From Blastococcus tunisiensis (lineage in GTDB: Bacteria > Actinomycetota > Actinomycetes > Mycobacteriales > Geodermatophilaceae), in assembly GCF_900112815.1 (NCBI RefSeq), contig NZ_FOND01000002.1, forward strand, positions 338,551 through 402,550: a DNA stretch of 64,000 nt. Reading direction: 5' to 3'. Every line of letters starts with the position of its first letter. Position 1 is the first letter of the stretch. The notes under the pieces were generated by a model that had not been told where the DNA came from, did no database searches, and saw only the letters and a list, made by a program, of their open reading frames with translations. This document shows, piece after piece, positions 18,460 to 26,890 of this stretch. The position numbers and the translations under genes are program-made.

Positions 18460-19851
18460 GTGCCCGCATCGCTGAGCTCCCCTCACCCGGTGGACGCCCC
18501 GGCCGGACCCGGCCCCGAGGTGACCGCGGGGCTCGACGGCGGCCGCGGCAGGATCGCCCGGATTCGGCGGCGGGCCATGGGGGGTGCGGGGACGGCCGAC
18601 CGGGCGAGCTGGTCCGAACGGGTCCTCTACGGAGCACTGCTCCTGCTCGCCGTCACCGGCGTGGTCTCGCCCGGCGAGTACAACTACAACCTGCTGCCCG
18701 CCGCCTCCCTTCTCGAGCTGGCGCTGATCGGCTGCGCCGCACTCCTGGCCACCCGTCTCACGGCGGGTGCTTGGCCGGTCCTGGTTCTCGGCGGCCTGTA
18801 CGTCTTCGTAAAGACGCTGACCTGGTTCACCTACAGCTCGGCGAGCGTCGTCGACTTCGTACAGGCCTACAAGGCCTACATCTACCTCGTGGCGCTGGCC
18901 TTCTTCGTCGGGAAGAAGGTCTTCTCGGCCCGCCGCCTGGCGAACTTCACGACTGTGCTCGTCGGTGTCTTCCTGCTGAAGTACGGCTACTCCGTCGTCC
19001 TGGGCCTCGCGCAGCGCCCGGGCGTCTACATCGAGAACAACTTCGAGCTGATCCTGCTCATGGGCCTGGTCTACCTGGCCTGGCCTCACCTCGGCGACCG
19101 CCGGAACTGGGTCTTCCTCGCTCTGGCAGCCACCGTGCTGCTGTCCGGGTCCCGCAGCGCCGCGCTCGCGCTGCTCGTGGTCTACGTCTTCCTCTACGTC
19201 CGGACGAGCAACCGCACCTGGCCATTGCACATCGCGGGTGTCGCGGCGGTCGGCTACGCCGTCTTCGAAGTCATCACCAGCCGGCTCAGCCAGGACGGTG
19301 GTCTGTCGAGCCTGGACCGGCTCAACTTCCTCCAGGTGTATCTGGGCGACGTCGACAGCTGGCCGGTCTGGCAGTTCTTCACCGGCTCCGCCCCGCTGAC
19401 GCCGCTGTCCTCCGGCGCGTGCGCCGACCTGTCGTACTACGCACCGCTGTTCAGCTCCACCGACCCCGGTGTCTGTTACTCGGTCATTCTGCACTCGTTC
19501 GTGCTGCGCGCCCTGTTCGACCACGGGATCCTCGGCCTGGTCCTGCTGTACGCGCTCGTCTGGCTCGGCCTGCGCCTCTCGGGGGTCGGCGTCCGTGACG
19601 CGCTCGCGTTGCTGGCGCCCATCACCGCCAGCGCCTTCTCGGTCTCGGCCTTCAACAGCGTCTTTACCGCGATCCTGCTGGCCATCGCCATGGGCCTGGA
19701 CCGCAGCGGTCCTCCGGTCGCGACGTCGCCGCGACCGGAGCGCGGGCGCCGGCGTCGGTGGCCGGTCGATAAGGGAGAGGACCGTCGACGGCCGGGTGCA
19801 TCCCGCCGCGCTGCTGCTGTCCGGCGTCGGGTCGTCCGCGCCCTGCCGTAG
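18460..19851 (+). CDS. O-antigen/EPS polymerase-like integral membrane protein (Wzy type)
   Basis: A 463-residue protein with a cytosolic N-terminus of about 55 residues and roughly ten to twelve membrane helices. A long periplasmic loop between about 285 and 345 contains FFTGSAPLTPLSSGACADLSYY, the arrangement of Wzy/WaaL-type polymerases that join repeat units outside the membrane. VLLSGSRSAALALL resembles the O-antigen ligase/polymerase signature around a conserved arginine. The C-terminal 45 residues are Arg-rich and cytosolic. Start GTG 18460 follows the beta-helix gene by 94 bases. Assigned by topology and context; the family is too divergent for a symbol. Confidence 0.8.
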   Translation: MPASLSSPHPVDAPAGPGPEVTAGLDGGRGRIARIRRRAMGGAGTADRASWSERVLYGALLLLAVTGVVSPGEYNYNLLPAASLLELALIGCAALLATRLTAGAWPVLVLGGLYVFVKTLTWFTYSSASVVDFVQAYKAYIYLVALAFFVGKKVFSARRLANFTTVLVGVFLLKYGYSVVLGLAQRPGVYIENNFELILLMGLVYLAWPHLGDRRNWVFLALAATVLLSGSRSAALALLVVYVFLYVRTSNRTWPLHIAGVAAVGYAVFEVITSRLSQDGGLSSLDRLNFLQVYLGDVDSWPVWQFFTGSAPLTPLSSGACADLSYYAPLFSSTDPGVCYSVILHSFVLRALFDHGILGLVLLYALVWLGLRLSGVGVRDALALLAPITASAFSVSAFNSVFTAILLAIAMGLDRSGPPVATSPRPERGRRRRWPVDKGEDRRRPGASRRAAAVRRRVVRALP

Positions 19852-19908
19852 CCCGCCGGCCTCCGGGCCCGCGGGCCCCACCACCACGTACGTTCGTCAC
19901 GGCGGAGA

Positions 19909-19980
19909 CGTTCCCGCGAGGCTCACGGGAACGAACGGAGGGGGACGACGGCGAGCAGCCGTCTCCCCCTCCGTCCGTTC
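19909..19980. terminator. Two hairpins between convergent polymerase and deacetylase genes
   Basis: The first hairpin has arms CGTTCCCG (19909-19916) and CGGGAACG (19926-19933). The second has ACGGAGGGGGA plus CGACGGC (19935-19952) pairing with GCCGTC plus TCCCCCTCCGT (19958-19974) around a 5-base loop, with one bulged base. Lying between two convergent stops, they fit a bidirectional terminator. Confidence 0.65.
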
Positions 19981-19989
19981 AGGGGTGCG

Positions 19990-22572
19990 TCACTCCGGGA
20001 CGGGTGCGCTAGGAGGAGCGTTCGTTTCGCCCTGCGGCTCCCGGCCGGCATCGGCCCGGGGCTCGTCCACTGTTGCCACCTCCGGGGTGGGGGGCGGCTC
20101 GGTCGCCGAGGGCACCGCTGCCTCCGGAGCAGCGGCAGGGGCAGCGGGTGCGGTGACCGGGGGAGCGGGCGCAGCGGCCACCTCCGGAGTGACGTCGGCC
20201 GGCGCCGTCCAGGCCTGGACCTCCGACAGCCCGGCGTTGCCGGTCCACTCGCCGACCGAGGTCAGCGTGATGCGCACCCAGCTGACCGAGCGCGCAGGGA
20301 AGTCCACCGCGACCGCCTCGCCGGCGTTGTCGAGCGCCGGCACGGCGACGGTCGAGCCATCGGAGAACGTGAGGGTCCCCCCGGTCACGTGCTCCCACTC
20401 GTTCGGCCGGTTGTGCAGCACCACACGAGTCAGTTCGACCGGAGCGGTCCAGTCCAGCTGCAGCCAGGCACCGGCCCGCTCACCGCGGGAAGCCCATTCG
20501 GCGGTGTAGTCGCCGGGGTAGCCATCGATGACGCCGTCGATGGCCTTGGCCGCCGTCTGGCCGTGCTCGGTGGTCTCCGAGGACGCCGTCGCCGTCGCGG
20601 ACCGGGCGACGTTCGTTCCGAGAGCCGGTTCGGGCTGCGGCTCCGGTTCGGGCTGCGGCTCCGGCTCCGGCTCCGGTTCGGGCTGGGGCTGCGGCTCCGG
20701 GTCGGGCGTGCTCCCCGCAGTCCACGTCTGCACCTCGGACAGGCCGGCGTTCGACGTGTACGTGCTGACCGAGGTCAGGGTGACCCGCACCGAGGTGGTC
20801 GCACGGGCCGGAAAGTCGACCACCGCGGCCGAGCCGGCGTTGTCGAGCGCCGGGACGATCACCGTGGAGCCGTCGGAGAAGGTGATCGTGGCGCCGGTGA
20901 CCTGGTCGTACTCGTTCGGCCGGTCGTGGAGCACCAGCCGGGTGAGTGTCGCCGGCGAGGCCCAGGTCAGTTGGAGCCAGCTTCCTGCACCCTCACCCTG
21001 CGTCGCCCACTCCGCGGTGTGGTCGCCGGGGTAGCCGTCGATGACGCCGTCCACGGCCTTGACCGCAGTCTGGCCGGTCTCGGTGTTCTGCGACGACGCC
21101 GTCACAGCGGCAGACGCGGCCACGTTCGACCCGAAGGTCGGTTCAGGTTCCGGTTCCGGCTCCTGGACAGAGCCGTCGGTGAACGCCTCGACCTCGGACA
21201 GGCCGGCGTTCGCCGTGCTGCCGCTCACCGCGGTGAGGTCGATGCGCACCGAGGTGGTGGTGCGTGCGGTGAAGGTGATCGGGGTCGCGGCGCCGCTGTT
21301 CTCCAGCTTACCGGTGGTCGCCGTGGAGCCGTCGGAGAAGGTGATCGTCGCGGCGGTCACCTGGTCGGAGTCGTTGGGCCGGTCGTGCAGCACCAGGTGG
21401 TTGAGCGCGACGGGGGACGCCCAGGTCAGTTGCAGCCAGCTGCCCGCACCCTCACCCTGCGTCGCCCACTCGGCGGTGTGGTCACCGGGCCACCCGTCGA
21501 CGACGCCGTCCACGGCCTTGACCGCAGTCTGGCCGGTCTCGGTGTTCTGCGACGACGCCGTCACCGTGGCCCGCGACGCGACGTTGGTGCCCAGGCTCGG
21601 GGGCGGCTCGACCGCGCCCTCACCCGAGGCGAGGTATGAGCGCTGCAGCCATGCACCCTCGGCGCCCCACGCGCACTCCTGCACCGAGGTGCAGACGGCG
21701 GAGTCGGGGGCGGCATAGGCGAACAGCGCGGCACGCTTGGCGTCGAGGTCGGTGCCGACGACGTTGGCCGGCAGCTCCTCGCTGTCGTAGCCCATGTACC
21801 CGGTGAACGCGACCGAGGGGACGGAGACCGTGTGTGCCTCGGCCGCGAGGCGGCCCACTGCGTAGTGGTCGCTGTGGTCGCCCTCGCCGAAGTCGCCCAG
21901 GTGGTCCAGGGACCGGACCACCGAGGGGGAGGCCGAGGCCATGAGCTCGCCGAGCGTGCTCACCAGCTCGGCGCGGGTGTAGGTCTGCGTCGGGGAGCTC
22001 TCGACGGTGGCGAGGGCGGAGATCTCACCGGTGTAGAGCTGCTGCAGGCTGGTGTAGTCCGAACGGGGGCTGCCGGTCCCCTCGGGGTAGCCGTCGGGCA
22101 GCCGCATGAAGTACAGCTCGACGCTCGGCCGGCCCACGAGCTCGCTGCGCACGATCGACTTGCCCGCGACGGTGACGCGGGAGGTGGTCCAGTTGCTGGC
22201 GACGCCGGCCATCTGGGCGTACGCGGCGCGGGCGCCGACCTCGCGGCCTTGGTAGTAGGCGTCGGTGCCGCCCGCGTCGGCCGCGGTCACGTACACCGTC
22301 GTCGAGCACCGGCCGGCACGGATGTCCCTGAGGATCGACGGGTTGACGAAGAAGAAGTCGTCATCGGGGTGGGCCACGACGTTAACGGAACCTGCCCCGC
22401 ACGTGGCTGCGCCGGCTGGCCCGGCGGTGAGGAGGACCGCCGCGACCATCCCGACGAGGACGAGGAGGGCGCGGACGGCACCCGGCCGGCGGACCCCGAC
22501 CACGGAGGCGTCACCGCGCCGCTGACGACGCACTGCCTCGGTCGAGTTCCTTGCGAACAACGGGCCAGCCAC
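19990..22572 (-). CDS. Secreted PIG-L/LmbE-family deacetylase with three F5/8-type C domains
   Basis: An 860-residue exported enzyme. An Arg-containing signal region and hydrophobic helix (ALLVLVGMVAAVLLTAGPAGA) end near 54. The catalytic domain follows, with the zinc motif HPDD at 68-71 and a second ligand motif GDHSDHYAVGR, as in GlcNAc deacetylases. Three discoidin-like (F5/8 type C) domains of about 150 residues follow. They are separated by Pro-Glu linkers, the longest alternating PE/PQ over roughly 28 residues, and a Pro/Ala/Glu-rich tail ends the protein. The second and third domains share a perfect 63-base DNA repeat. GTG 22572 has GAGGGGGA upstream. Probably de-N-acetylates amino sugars of the EPS while bound to it. 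It is transcribed away from the acyltransferase gene. Confidence 0.87.
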   Translation of the reverse strand: MAGPLFARNSTEAVRRQRRGDASVVGVRRPGAVRALLVLVGMVAAVLLTAGPAGAATCGAGSVNVVAHPDDDFFFVNPSILRDIRAGRCSTTVYVTAADAGGTDAYYQGREVGARAAYAQMAGVASNWTTSRVTVAGKSIVRSELVGRPSVELYFMRLPDGYPEGTGSPRSDYTSLQQLYTGEISALATVESSPTQTYTRAELVSTLGELMASASPSVVRSLDHLGDFGEGDHSDHYAVGRLAAEAHTVSVPSVAFTGYMGYDSEELPANVVGTDLDAKRAALFAYAAPDSAVCTSVQECAWGAEGAWLQRSYLASGEGAVEPPPSLGTNVASRATVTASSQNTETGQTAVKAVDGVVDGWPGDHTAEWATQGEGAGSWLQLTWASPVALNHLVLHDRPNDSDQVTAATITFSDGSTATTGKLENSGAATPITFTARTTTSVRIDLTAVSGSTANAGLSEVEAFTDGSVQEPEPEPEPTFGSNVAASAAVTASSQNTETGQTAVKAVDGVIDGYPGDHTAEWATQGEGAGSWLQLTWASPATLTRLVLHDRPNEYDQVTGATITFSDGSTVIVPALDNAGSAAVVDFPARATTSVRVTLTSVSTYTSNAGLSEVQTWTAGSTPDPEPQPQPEPEPEPEPQPEPEPQPEPALGTNVARSATATASSETTEHGQTAAKAIDGVIDGYPGDYTAEWASRGERAGAWLQLDWTAPVELTRVVLHNRPNEWEHVTGGTLTFSDGSTVAVPALDNAGEAVAVDFPARSVSWVRITLTSVGEWTGNAGLSEVQAWTAPADVTPEVAAAPAPPVTAPAAPAAAPEAAVPSATEPPPTPEVATVDEPRADAGREPQGETNAPPSAPVPE
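21043..21564. repeat. 63-bp perfect direct repeat inside the deacetylase gene
   Basis: Bases 21043-21105 recur exactly at 21502-21564, a spacing of 459 bases (153 codons), which equals one F5/8-type domain plus linker. The flanking sequence is also similar, so the domain was duplicated recently or is kept alike by gene conversion. Confidence 0.85.
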
Positions 22573-22994
22573 GTAAGTCCCCCTCGGTGCATCTGATCTC
22601 GCGATGAGACCACGGACGGTAAGCGAGTTTCGGCCGGATTCGGCCGCCTGCCTGCGGTTTCTCCGTCCATGGAGTGAGGCCAAGGAGTCACTTGATCACT
22701 CTGCGTGTTTGGGCCGCTGCGCCCCGCTGCAGGAGCGGGATGGCGCTGGGCGGGGCGGTCCACCCCGCGGTGCCCGGCCCGTCGTTGGTCGTCGTCCGGG
22801 AGAAGAGGGTCGGGAATGCATCCAGGTGACGCTCGTTCGCCTGTTCGCCGTTGCGGGGGCCATCCCCCAAGGGAGTGACGGAGGGCTCCGAACAAAGGCT
22901 TTTCCGTCCGAGATGAATTTAGCTCTAGTTGCTTCTCGTGATGTGCGACTCGTGCTTTCCGGGTCGTATACGGAAACGACGACAAAGGATCCCT
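22573..22994. promoter_or_regulatory. 422-base divergent intergenic region of the EPS locus
   Basis: No convincing gene is present. The right end (about 22890-22990) is far more AT-rich than the surroundings and carries TTTCCG (22956-22961) and CGGAAA (22971-22976) around GTCGTATA, an inverted repeat that covers a possible -10 element just before the acyltransferase. It must contain promoters for the deacetylase (minus strand) and for the acyltransferase to flippase genes (plus strand). Exact promoters are uncertain. Confidence 0.5.
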
Positions 22995-23612
22995 ATGGCG
23001 GCGACGCATCCGGCCTCTCTCAAGGAACTCCTCGAGTGGATGGCCGAGGACATCGAGGTAAACCGCCGTCGCGGTGGCCTGCTGAGTGTCGTCGCAGTCG
23101 TGGCGTTCCGGCTGAACCAGTTCGGCGTGCGCGTCTCCGGGCCCGCCTCCGCCCTTGCCCGCGTGGTCTCCCTGCCCCTCGTCGCGTTCGCGCGGCTGGG
23201 CATCGGCGTGGAGATCCCCGGTGGCCTGGCGTGCGGTCGGCGCCTGGTCCTCGCGCACGGTGGTCGCGGGGTCATCTTCCACCCCGACGCCGTCCTGGGG
23301 GACGACGTCGCTGTCGCCTCCGGCTGCGGTGCCGGTGTCGCCTTCCCGCACCCGGGAGCGCCGGTAATCGGCGATCGGGTCTACTTCGGCGCCAACTCGA
23401 GCATCATCGGGGACGTCACGGTCGGCGACGACGCGGTCATCGGCGCCCACACGCTGGTCACCAGGTCCGTGCCCGCCGGCATGGTGGCCGTCGGCGTCCC
23501 GGCGAAGATCCTGGGCCCCGCGCCCGAGCGTGCCGCCCCGACCATCCCCGCGCAGGCGGACGGGGCCGCCGACGACGCCGCGGTCGGCACCCTCCGGCGG
23601 TCCTCGTGGTGA
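22995..23612 (+). CDS. Hexapeptide-repeat acyltransferase, serine-acetyltransferase-like
   Basis: A 205-residue left-handed beta-helix transferase that most likely acetylates a sugar of the EPS repeat unit from acetyl-CoA. It begins with a helical segment (ELLEWMAEDIEVNRRRGG) and then the helix core with LACGRRLVLAHGGRGV, the catalytic-type histidine motif, and GVAFPHPGAPVIGD. It closes with MVAVGVPAKI. The whole protein is closely similar, region by region, to the C-terminal domain of the fusion at 8699-11473. ATG 22995 has AAAGGA five bases upstream. It overlaps the next gene by four bases and heads a tightly packed four-gene set. Confidence 0.85.
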   Translation: MAATHPASLKELLEWMAEDIEVNRRRGGLLSVVAVVAFRLNQFGVRVSGPASALARVVSLPLVAFARLGIGVEIPGGLACGRRLVLAHGGRGVIFHPDAVLGDDVAVASGCGAGVAFPHPGAPVIGDRVYFGANSSIIGDVTVGDDAVIGAHTLVTRSVPAGMVAVGVPAKILGPAPERAAPTIPAQADGAADDAAVGTLRRSSW

Positions 23613-24367
23613 CGGCTGTCCCCGCCGAGCCCGCCCAGGCGGCCGAGTGGTTCGCCCAGTTGCTCGCCGACAACCTGACGGCAGGGACCGGCGGCACCCT
23701 CACCTGGCTCAACCACTACACCGCCCTGCAGTCCATGCGGGCCGGGGTGCCGATCGACCGGTTCGACTACCTGGGCCTCGACGGGCTCCTGCTGTGCCGC
23801 CTGGTCCGGACCGAGTGCGAGCGGACCAGCGCCGACCTGCTCATACCGGCGTTGCTCTCCCGGACGAGTGGCCTGCGGATCGCGCTGATCGGCTCCACGG
23901 CGGAGACCCTGCGCACCGTGGCCGAGAAGATCGAGGGGCAGAACGAGCACCGGGTGGTCCTCGTCCGCGACGGTTACGACGGACTGCCGGAACCGACGGA
24001 CCTTCGGCGGCAACTGCGGGTGGCCCGGGCACAGGTCGTCGTCGTGGGTCTCGGTGCCCCGCGCCAGGACTTCTACGTGCTCGACATCGCAATGCCCGGC
24101 ATGCTGGTCTTGACCTGCGGCGGCTGGCTGGACCAGTTCGCCGGGGACCGTGACTACTACCCGGCCTGGGCCTACCCGCTGCACCTGAACTGGCTCGTCC
24201 GGCTGGCCCGTGAGCCGAAGCGGCTCTGGAGGCGGTACACCGTCGAAGCGGTCCGGGCGGTCGCCGAGAGGTCGGCGTTGACCGAGTACGTCACCGGTCT
24301 CGGTGGCGAGTCCCTGCGAGCGGCCGGCGGCGCCTCGGTGCACATCGCCGACCGGCCCGCTGCCTGA
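23609..24367 (+). CDS. WecG/TagA/CpsF-family glycosyltransferase (GT26)
   Basis: A 252-residue cytosolic glycosyltransferase that adds an N-acetyl-mannosamine-type or related sugar to the lipid-linked primer. Family marks are LTWLNHYTALQSM with DYLGLDG near the N-terminus, IALIGSTAETLRTVAEKI, VVVVGLGAPRQDFYV and the late CGGWLDQFAGDRDYYPAW. The GTG start at 23609 (or 23606) overlaps the preceding stop as GTGA, indicating translational coupling. The ending, with Trp, Leu and Arg-rich helices (LARE, RLWRRY), matches the family's membrane-associating tail. Donor sugar is not predictable. Confidence 0.85.
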   Translation: MTAVPAEPAQAAEWFAQLLADNLTAGTGGTLTWLNHYTALQSMRAGVPIDRFDYLGLDGLLLCRLVRTECERTSADLLIPALLSRTSGLRIALIGSTAETLRTVAEKIEGQNEHRVVLVRDGYDGLPEPTDLRRQLRVARAQVVVVGLGAPRQDFYVLDIAMPGMLVLTCGGWLDQFAGDRDYYPAWAYPLHLNWLVRLAREPKRLWRRYTVEAVRAVAERSALTEYVTGLGGESLRAAGGASVHIADRPAA

Positions 24368-24377
24368 TGGGGGAACC

Positions 24378-25493
24378 GTGCTGATCAGCGTGCAACCGCA
24401 CCTCCGCTTCGGGGGTGCGGAACGGCAGACCGTCCTGCTCGCCAACGCCCTGCAGCGGCGGGGGAATCGCACCGCCGTCGTGCTCCACGAGAAGGTCGGC
24501 GGCCTCCTGCCCGAGCTGCACCCTGACGTCCCGGTCGAGGAGCTCGGCCTGGACAACCACCTGCTCACGCCGGTGGTCGCCCGGCGGCTGCGGTCGATGC
24601 TGGACCGCAGGTTCCGGGACGGCGAGAAGTCGATGGTCTCGCTGCACCTGTGGGGCAGCGTCCTCGCCGGCGCCCTGGCCGAGCGGCGCCGGGACGACGA
24701 CTTCACCTTCGTCTACTACGAGGACCTCGATCCCTCCGAGCATGCCCGGTTCATCCGGCTCGGCGGGCTCAAGCAGCGGCTGGTGCGCCGCGTCTACCGC
24801 CGCAGCGACGTGGTCGTGGCGAACACCGAGCGGGTGGCCGACGCGATGGTGCGCGTCTACGGCCTCGAGCGCCGTCCTAGGGTCATCAGCCCCGCCGTGG
24901 ACCTGCTCGCCCTCCGCGCCGCCGCGGAGGCGCGGGCCCCGGCCGCGGAGCGCGTGCGACCGCTCAAGGTCGTCACAGTCGGCTCGCTGGTGCCCCTCAA
25001 GGGCCTCGACGTCGTCTACGCGGGGCTGCTCGCATCCGGGCTGGAGTGCGAGTGGCACGTCGTCGGCGAGGGATCGCTGGGCGGCTGGCTGGACTCCCTG
25101 CCCACCGACGGTCCCGTCGTCGTCCGGGCCCACGGTGGAACCCCCCGGCCCTACGAGCTGGTCCGGGACGCCGACCTGCTGGTCCACGGCTCGCACTCCG
25201 AGGCGCTCGGACTCGTCCTGCTCGAGGCGATCGGGGTGGGTGTGCCCGTGGTGAGCGCAGCCGCCCTGGGCCCCGCGGAGCTCGCTGCGACGCTGGGCGA
25301 CCGGCCTGAGATCCTCAGCCTGTTCCCGGTGGGCCAGGCCGATGCGCTCGCCGTCCTGCTGAAGGAGCGCGCCGCGGAGCTGGACGAGACGCCAAGCCTC
25401 GACGAGATGCAGCGCCACATCGCCCGCTTCTCCATCGAGGCGACCGCCGACGCATGGACGGAGCTGGCCGACGAGCATGGCTGCTCCCTCTAG
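24378..25493 (+). CDS. Glycosyltransferase family 4-type enzyme
   Basis: A 371-residue GT-B fold retaining glycosyltransferase. The N-terminal domain starts VLISVQPHLRFGGAERQTVLLA, the typical GGAE donor/acceptor loop of GT4 enzymes. The C-terminal domain has the EX7E-type region HGSHSEALGLVLLEAIGVGVPVV. GTG 24378 lies ten bases after the previous stop behind GGGGGAA, and the 3' end overlaps the flippase gene by 17 bases. It presumably adds one sugar of the EPS repeat unit on the cytosolic membrane face. Confidence 0.86.
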   Translation: MLISVQPHLRFGGAERQTVLLANALQRRGNRTAVVLHEKVGGLLPELHPDVPVEELGLDNHLLTPVVARRLRSMLDRRFRDGEKSMVSLHLWGSVLAGALAERRRDDDFTFVYYEDLDPSEHARFIRLGGLKQRLVRRVYRRSDVVVANTERVADAMVRVYGLERRPRVISPAVDLLALRAAAEARAPAAERVRPLKVVTVGSLVPLKGLDVVYAGLLASGLECEWHVVGEGSLGGWLDSLPTDGPVVVRAHGGTPRPYELVRDADLLVHGSHSEALGLVLLEAIGVGVPVVSAAALGPAELAATLGDRPEILSLFPVGQADALAVLLKERAAELDETPSLDEMQRHIARFSIEATADAWTELADEHGCSL

Positions 25494-26760
25494 CGACGGC
25501 GCGCCGGCGCCCCGCACGACGCTGCCCTGGCGGCGGCTCGCGTCCTTCGCCAGCCTGCCGATGATCTCGCTGGTCTCCTCGGTTGTGATCATCCCGGTCA
25601 TCGCCTCGGTCGCCGGCGCCCAGGGCTGGGCTGCGGTCGCGCTCGGTCAGGCCCTCGGCGCGGGTGCGGCGACCGTCCTCCAGTACGGCTGGGGGTTCAC
25701 CGGGCCGACCCTGCTGGCGCCCCTCGGCCCCACCGAACGGGCCCGTCTGCTGTGGGTCAGCATCCTGTCGCGGCTGATGCTCGCCGTGATCCTCATTCCT
25801 GCGGCAGCCGGTGTCGCCGCCTTCCTGGCGCCGGACGGCCGGGTGCTGCTCGCCGCGCTCACGACTGTGGCGACGGCGACCTTCGGGCTCTCGGCCTTCT
25901 GGTTCTTCGTCGGCACGGGGCGGGCAAGTGACGCCGCGCGGTACGAGACGGTGCCGCGGCTGCTGGCCGTCTCGTCTTCCGCCGCGCTGGTCCTCGCGAC
26001 CGGCGATCCCCTCTACTACCCGGTGGTGTTCCTGGCCGGCCAGATGCTGGCCCTGGGCTGGCTCACGGTGAAGCTGGCGTCGATCTCGTTCTCCGGGCAG
26101 ACCTGGTCGCAGGCGTTCGCTGCCTTCCGCACCCAGCGCTACGCGGCCGGAAGCGACGTCGTCGTCGCCGTCTCCCAGTCGGTGCCCACCAGCATCGTGG
26201 CCGGAGTCGCGCACGACGCGCTCGCTGTTTTCGCCGCGGGGGACCGGCTGCAGAAGCTCGCCCAGTCGGCGATCCAACCGCTGTTCAACGCCTTCCAGGG
26301 CTGGGTGTCGGAGTCGCCCCGAGAGAGCCGGGCGAGCCGGATGAAGCTCTCCGTCCTCGCCACCTCGGTCTCCGGGGTGCTCGTGGGCGCCGTCCTCGCA
26401 GTCGGGCTGCCACTCGTCGACTACGTGCTCTTCGCCGGTGAGGTGGAGGTTCGCTACGACGTCGCCATCCCGGTCGGCATCGCGTTGGCGCTGTACTCGT
26501 TGACGTCCTCCATCAACTTCAACGTCCTGGCACCGGCAGGGCACACCGCGCACATCTTCCGCAGCACCGCTGCCGGTGCCGTCGTCTCCGTCGTCGCCGT
26601 CAGTCTCCTGGCGCACGAGTTCGCTGCCCCGGGCGGCGCGTGGGCGATCGTCCTGGCGCAGCTGACCGTGCTCGTGGTCCAGCTCTCCGGACGTCGCCGT
26701 CCGCAGCGCGCCGGCGCTCCCGCGCCGGCCGAGGTCGCCGGCGGGGTGCCGGTCGCCTAG
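25477..26760 (+). CDS. Polysaccharide flippase-like membrane protein (Wzx/MATE-like)
   Basis: A 427-residue protein with about ten to twelve hydrophobic segments and few charged loops, in the topology of lipid-linked oligosaccharide flippases. FASLPMISLVSSVVIIPVIA opens the first helices, and FAAGDRLQKLAQSAIQPLFNAFQGW resembles the polysaccharide-synthesis family motif between helices 7 and 8. ATG 25477 lies within the end of the glycosyltransferase gene, so the two are co-translated. It would move finished repeat units outward for the polymerase at 18460. Assigned from topology, motif and context. Confidence 0.83.
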   Translation: MAAPSSDGAPAPRTTLPWRRLASFASLPMISLVSSVVIIPVIASVAGAQGWAAVALGQALGAGAATVLQYGWGFTGPTLLAPLGPTERARLLWVSILSRLMLAVILIPAAAGVAAFLAPDGRVLLAALTTVATATFGLSAFWFFVGTGRASDAARYETVPRLLAVSSSAALVLATGDPLYYPVVFLAGQMLALGWLTVKLASISFSGQTWSQAFAAFRTQRYAAGSDVVVAVSQSVPTSIVAGVAHDALAVFAAGDRLQKLAQSAIQPLFNAFQGWVSESPRESRASRMKLSVLATSVSGVLVGAVLAVGLPLVDYVLFAGEVEVRYDVAIPVGIALALYSLTSSINFNVLAPAGHTAHIFRSTAAGAVVSVVAVSLLAHEFAAPGGAWAIVLAQLTVLVVQLSGRRRPQRAGAPAPAEVAGGVPVA

Positions 26761-26890
26761 ACATCACCCGAATGGTGCAGGCGTTCCCCGGATCGGGGGA
26801 CGCGCGCATTGCAGCCGTGACACGCTATGTCCAACAGAGGAATTCGTACGGCAGAGGCCTTTCCGGCCAATTCACACATGGGGGTAATTC

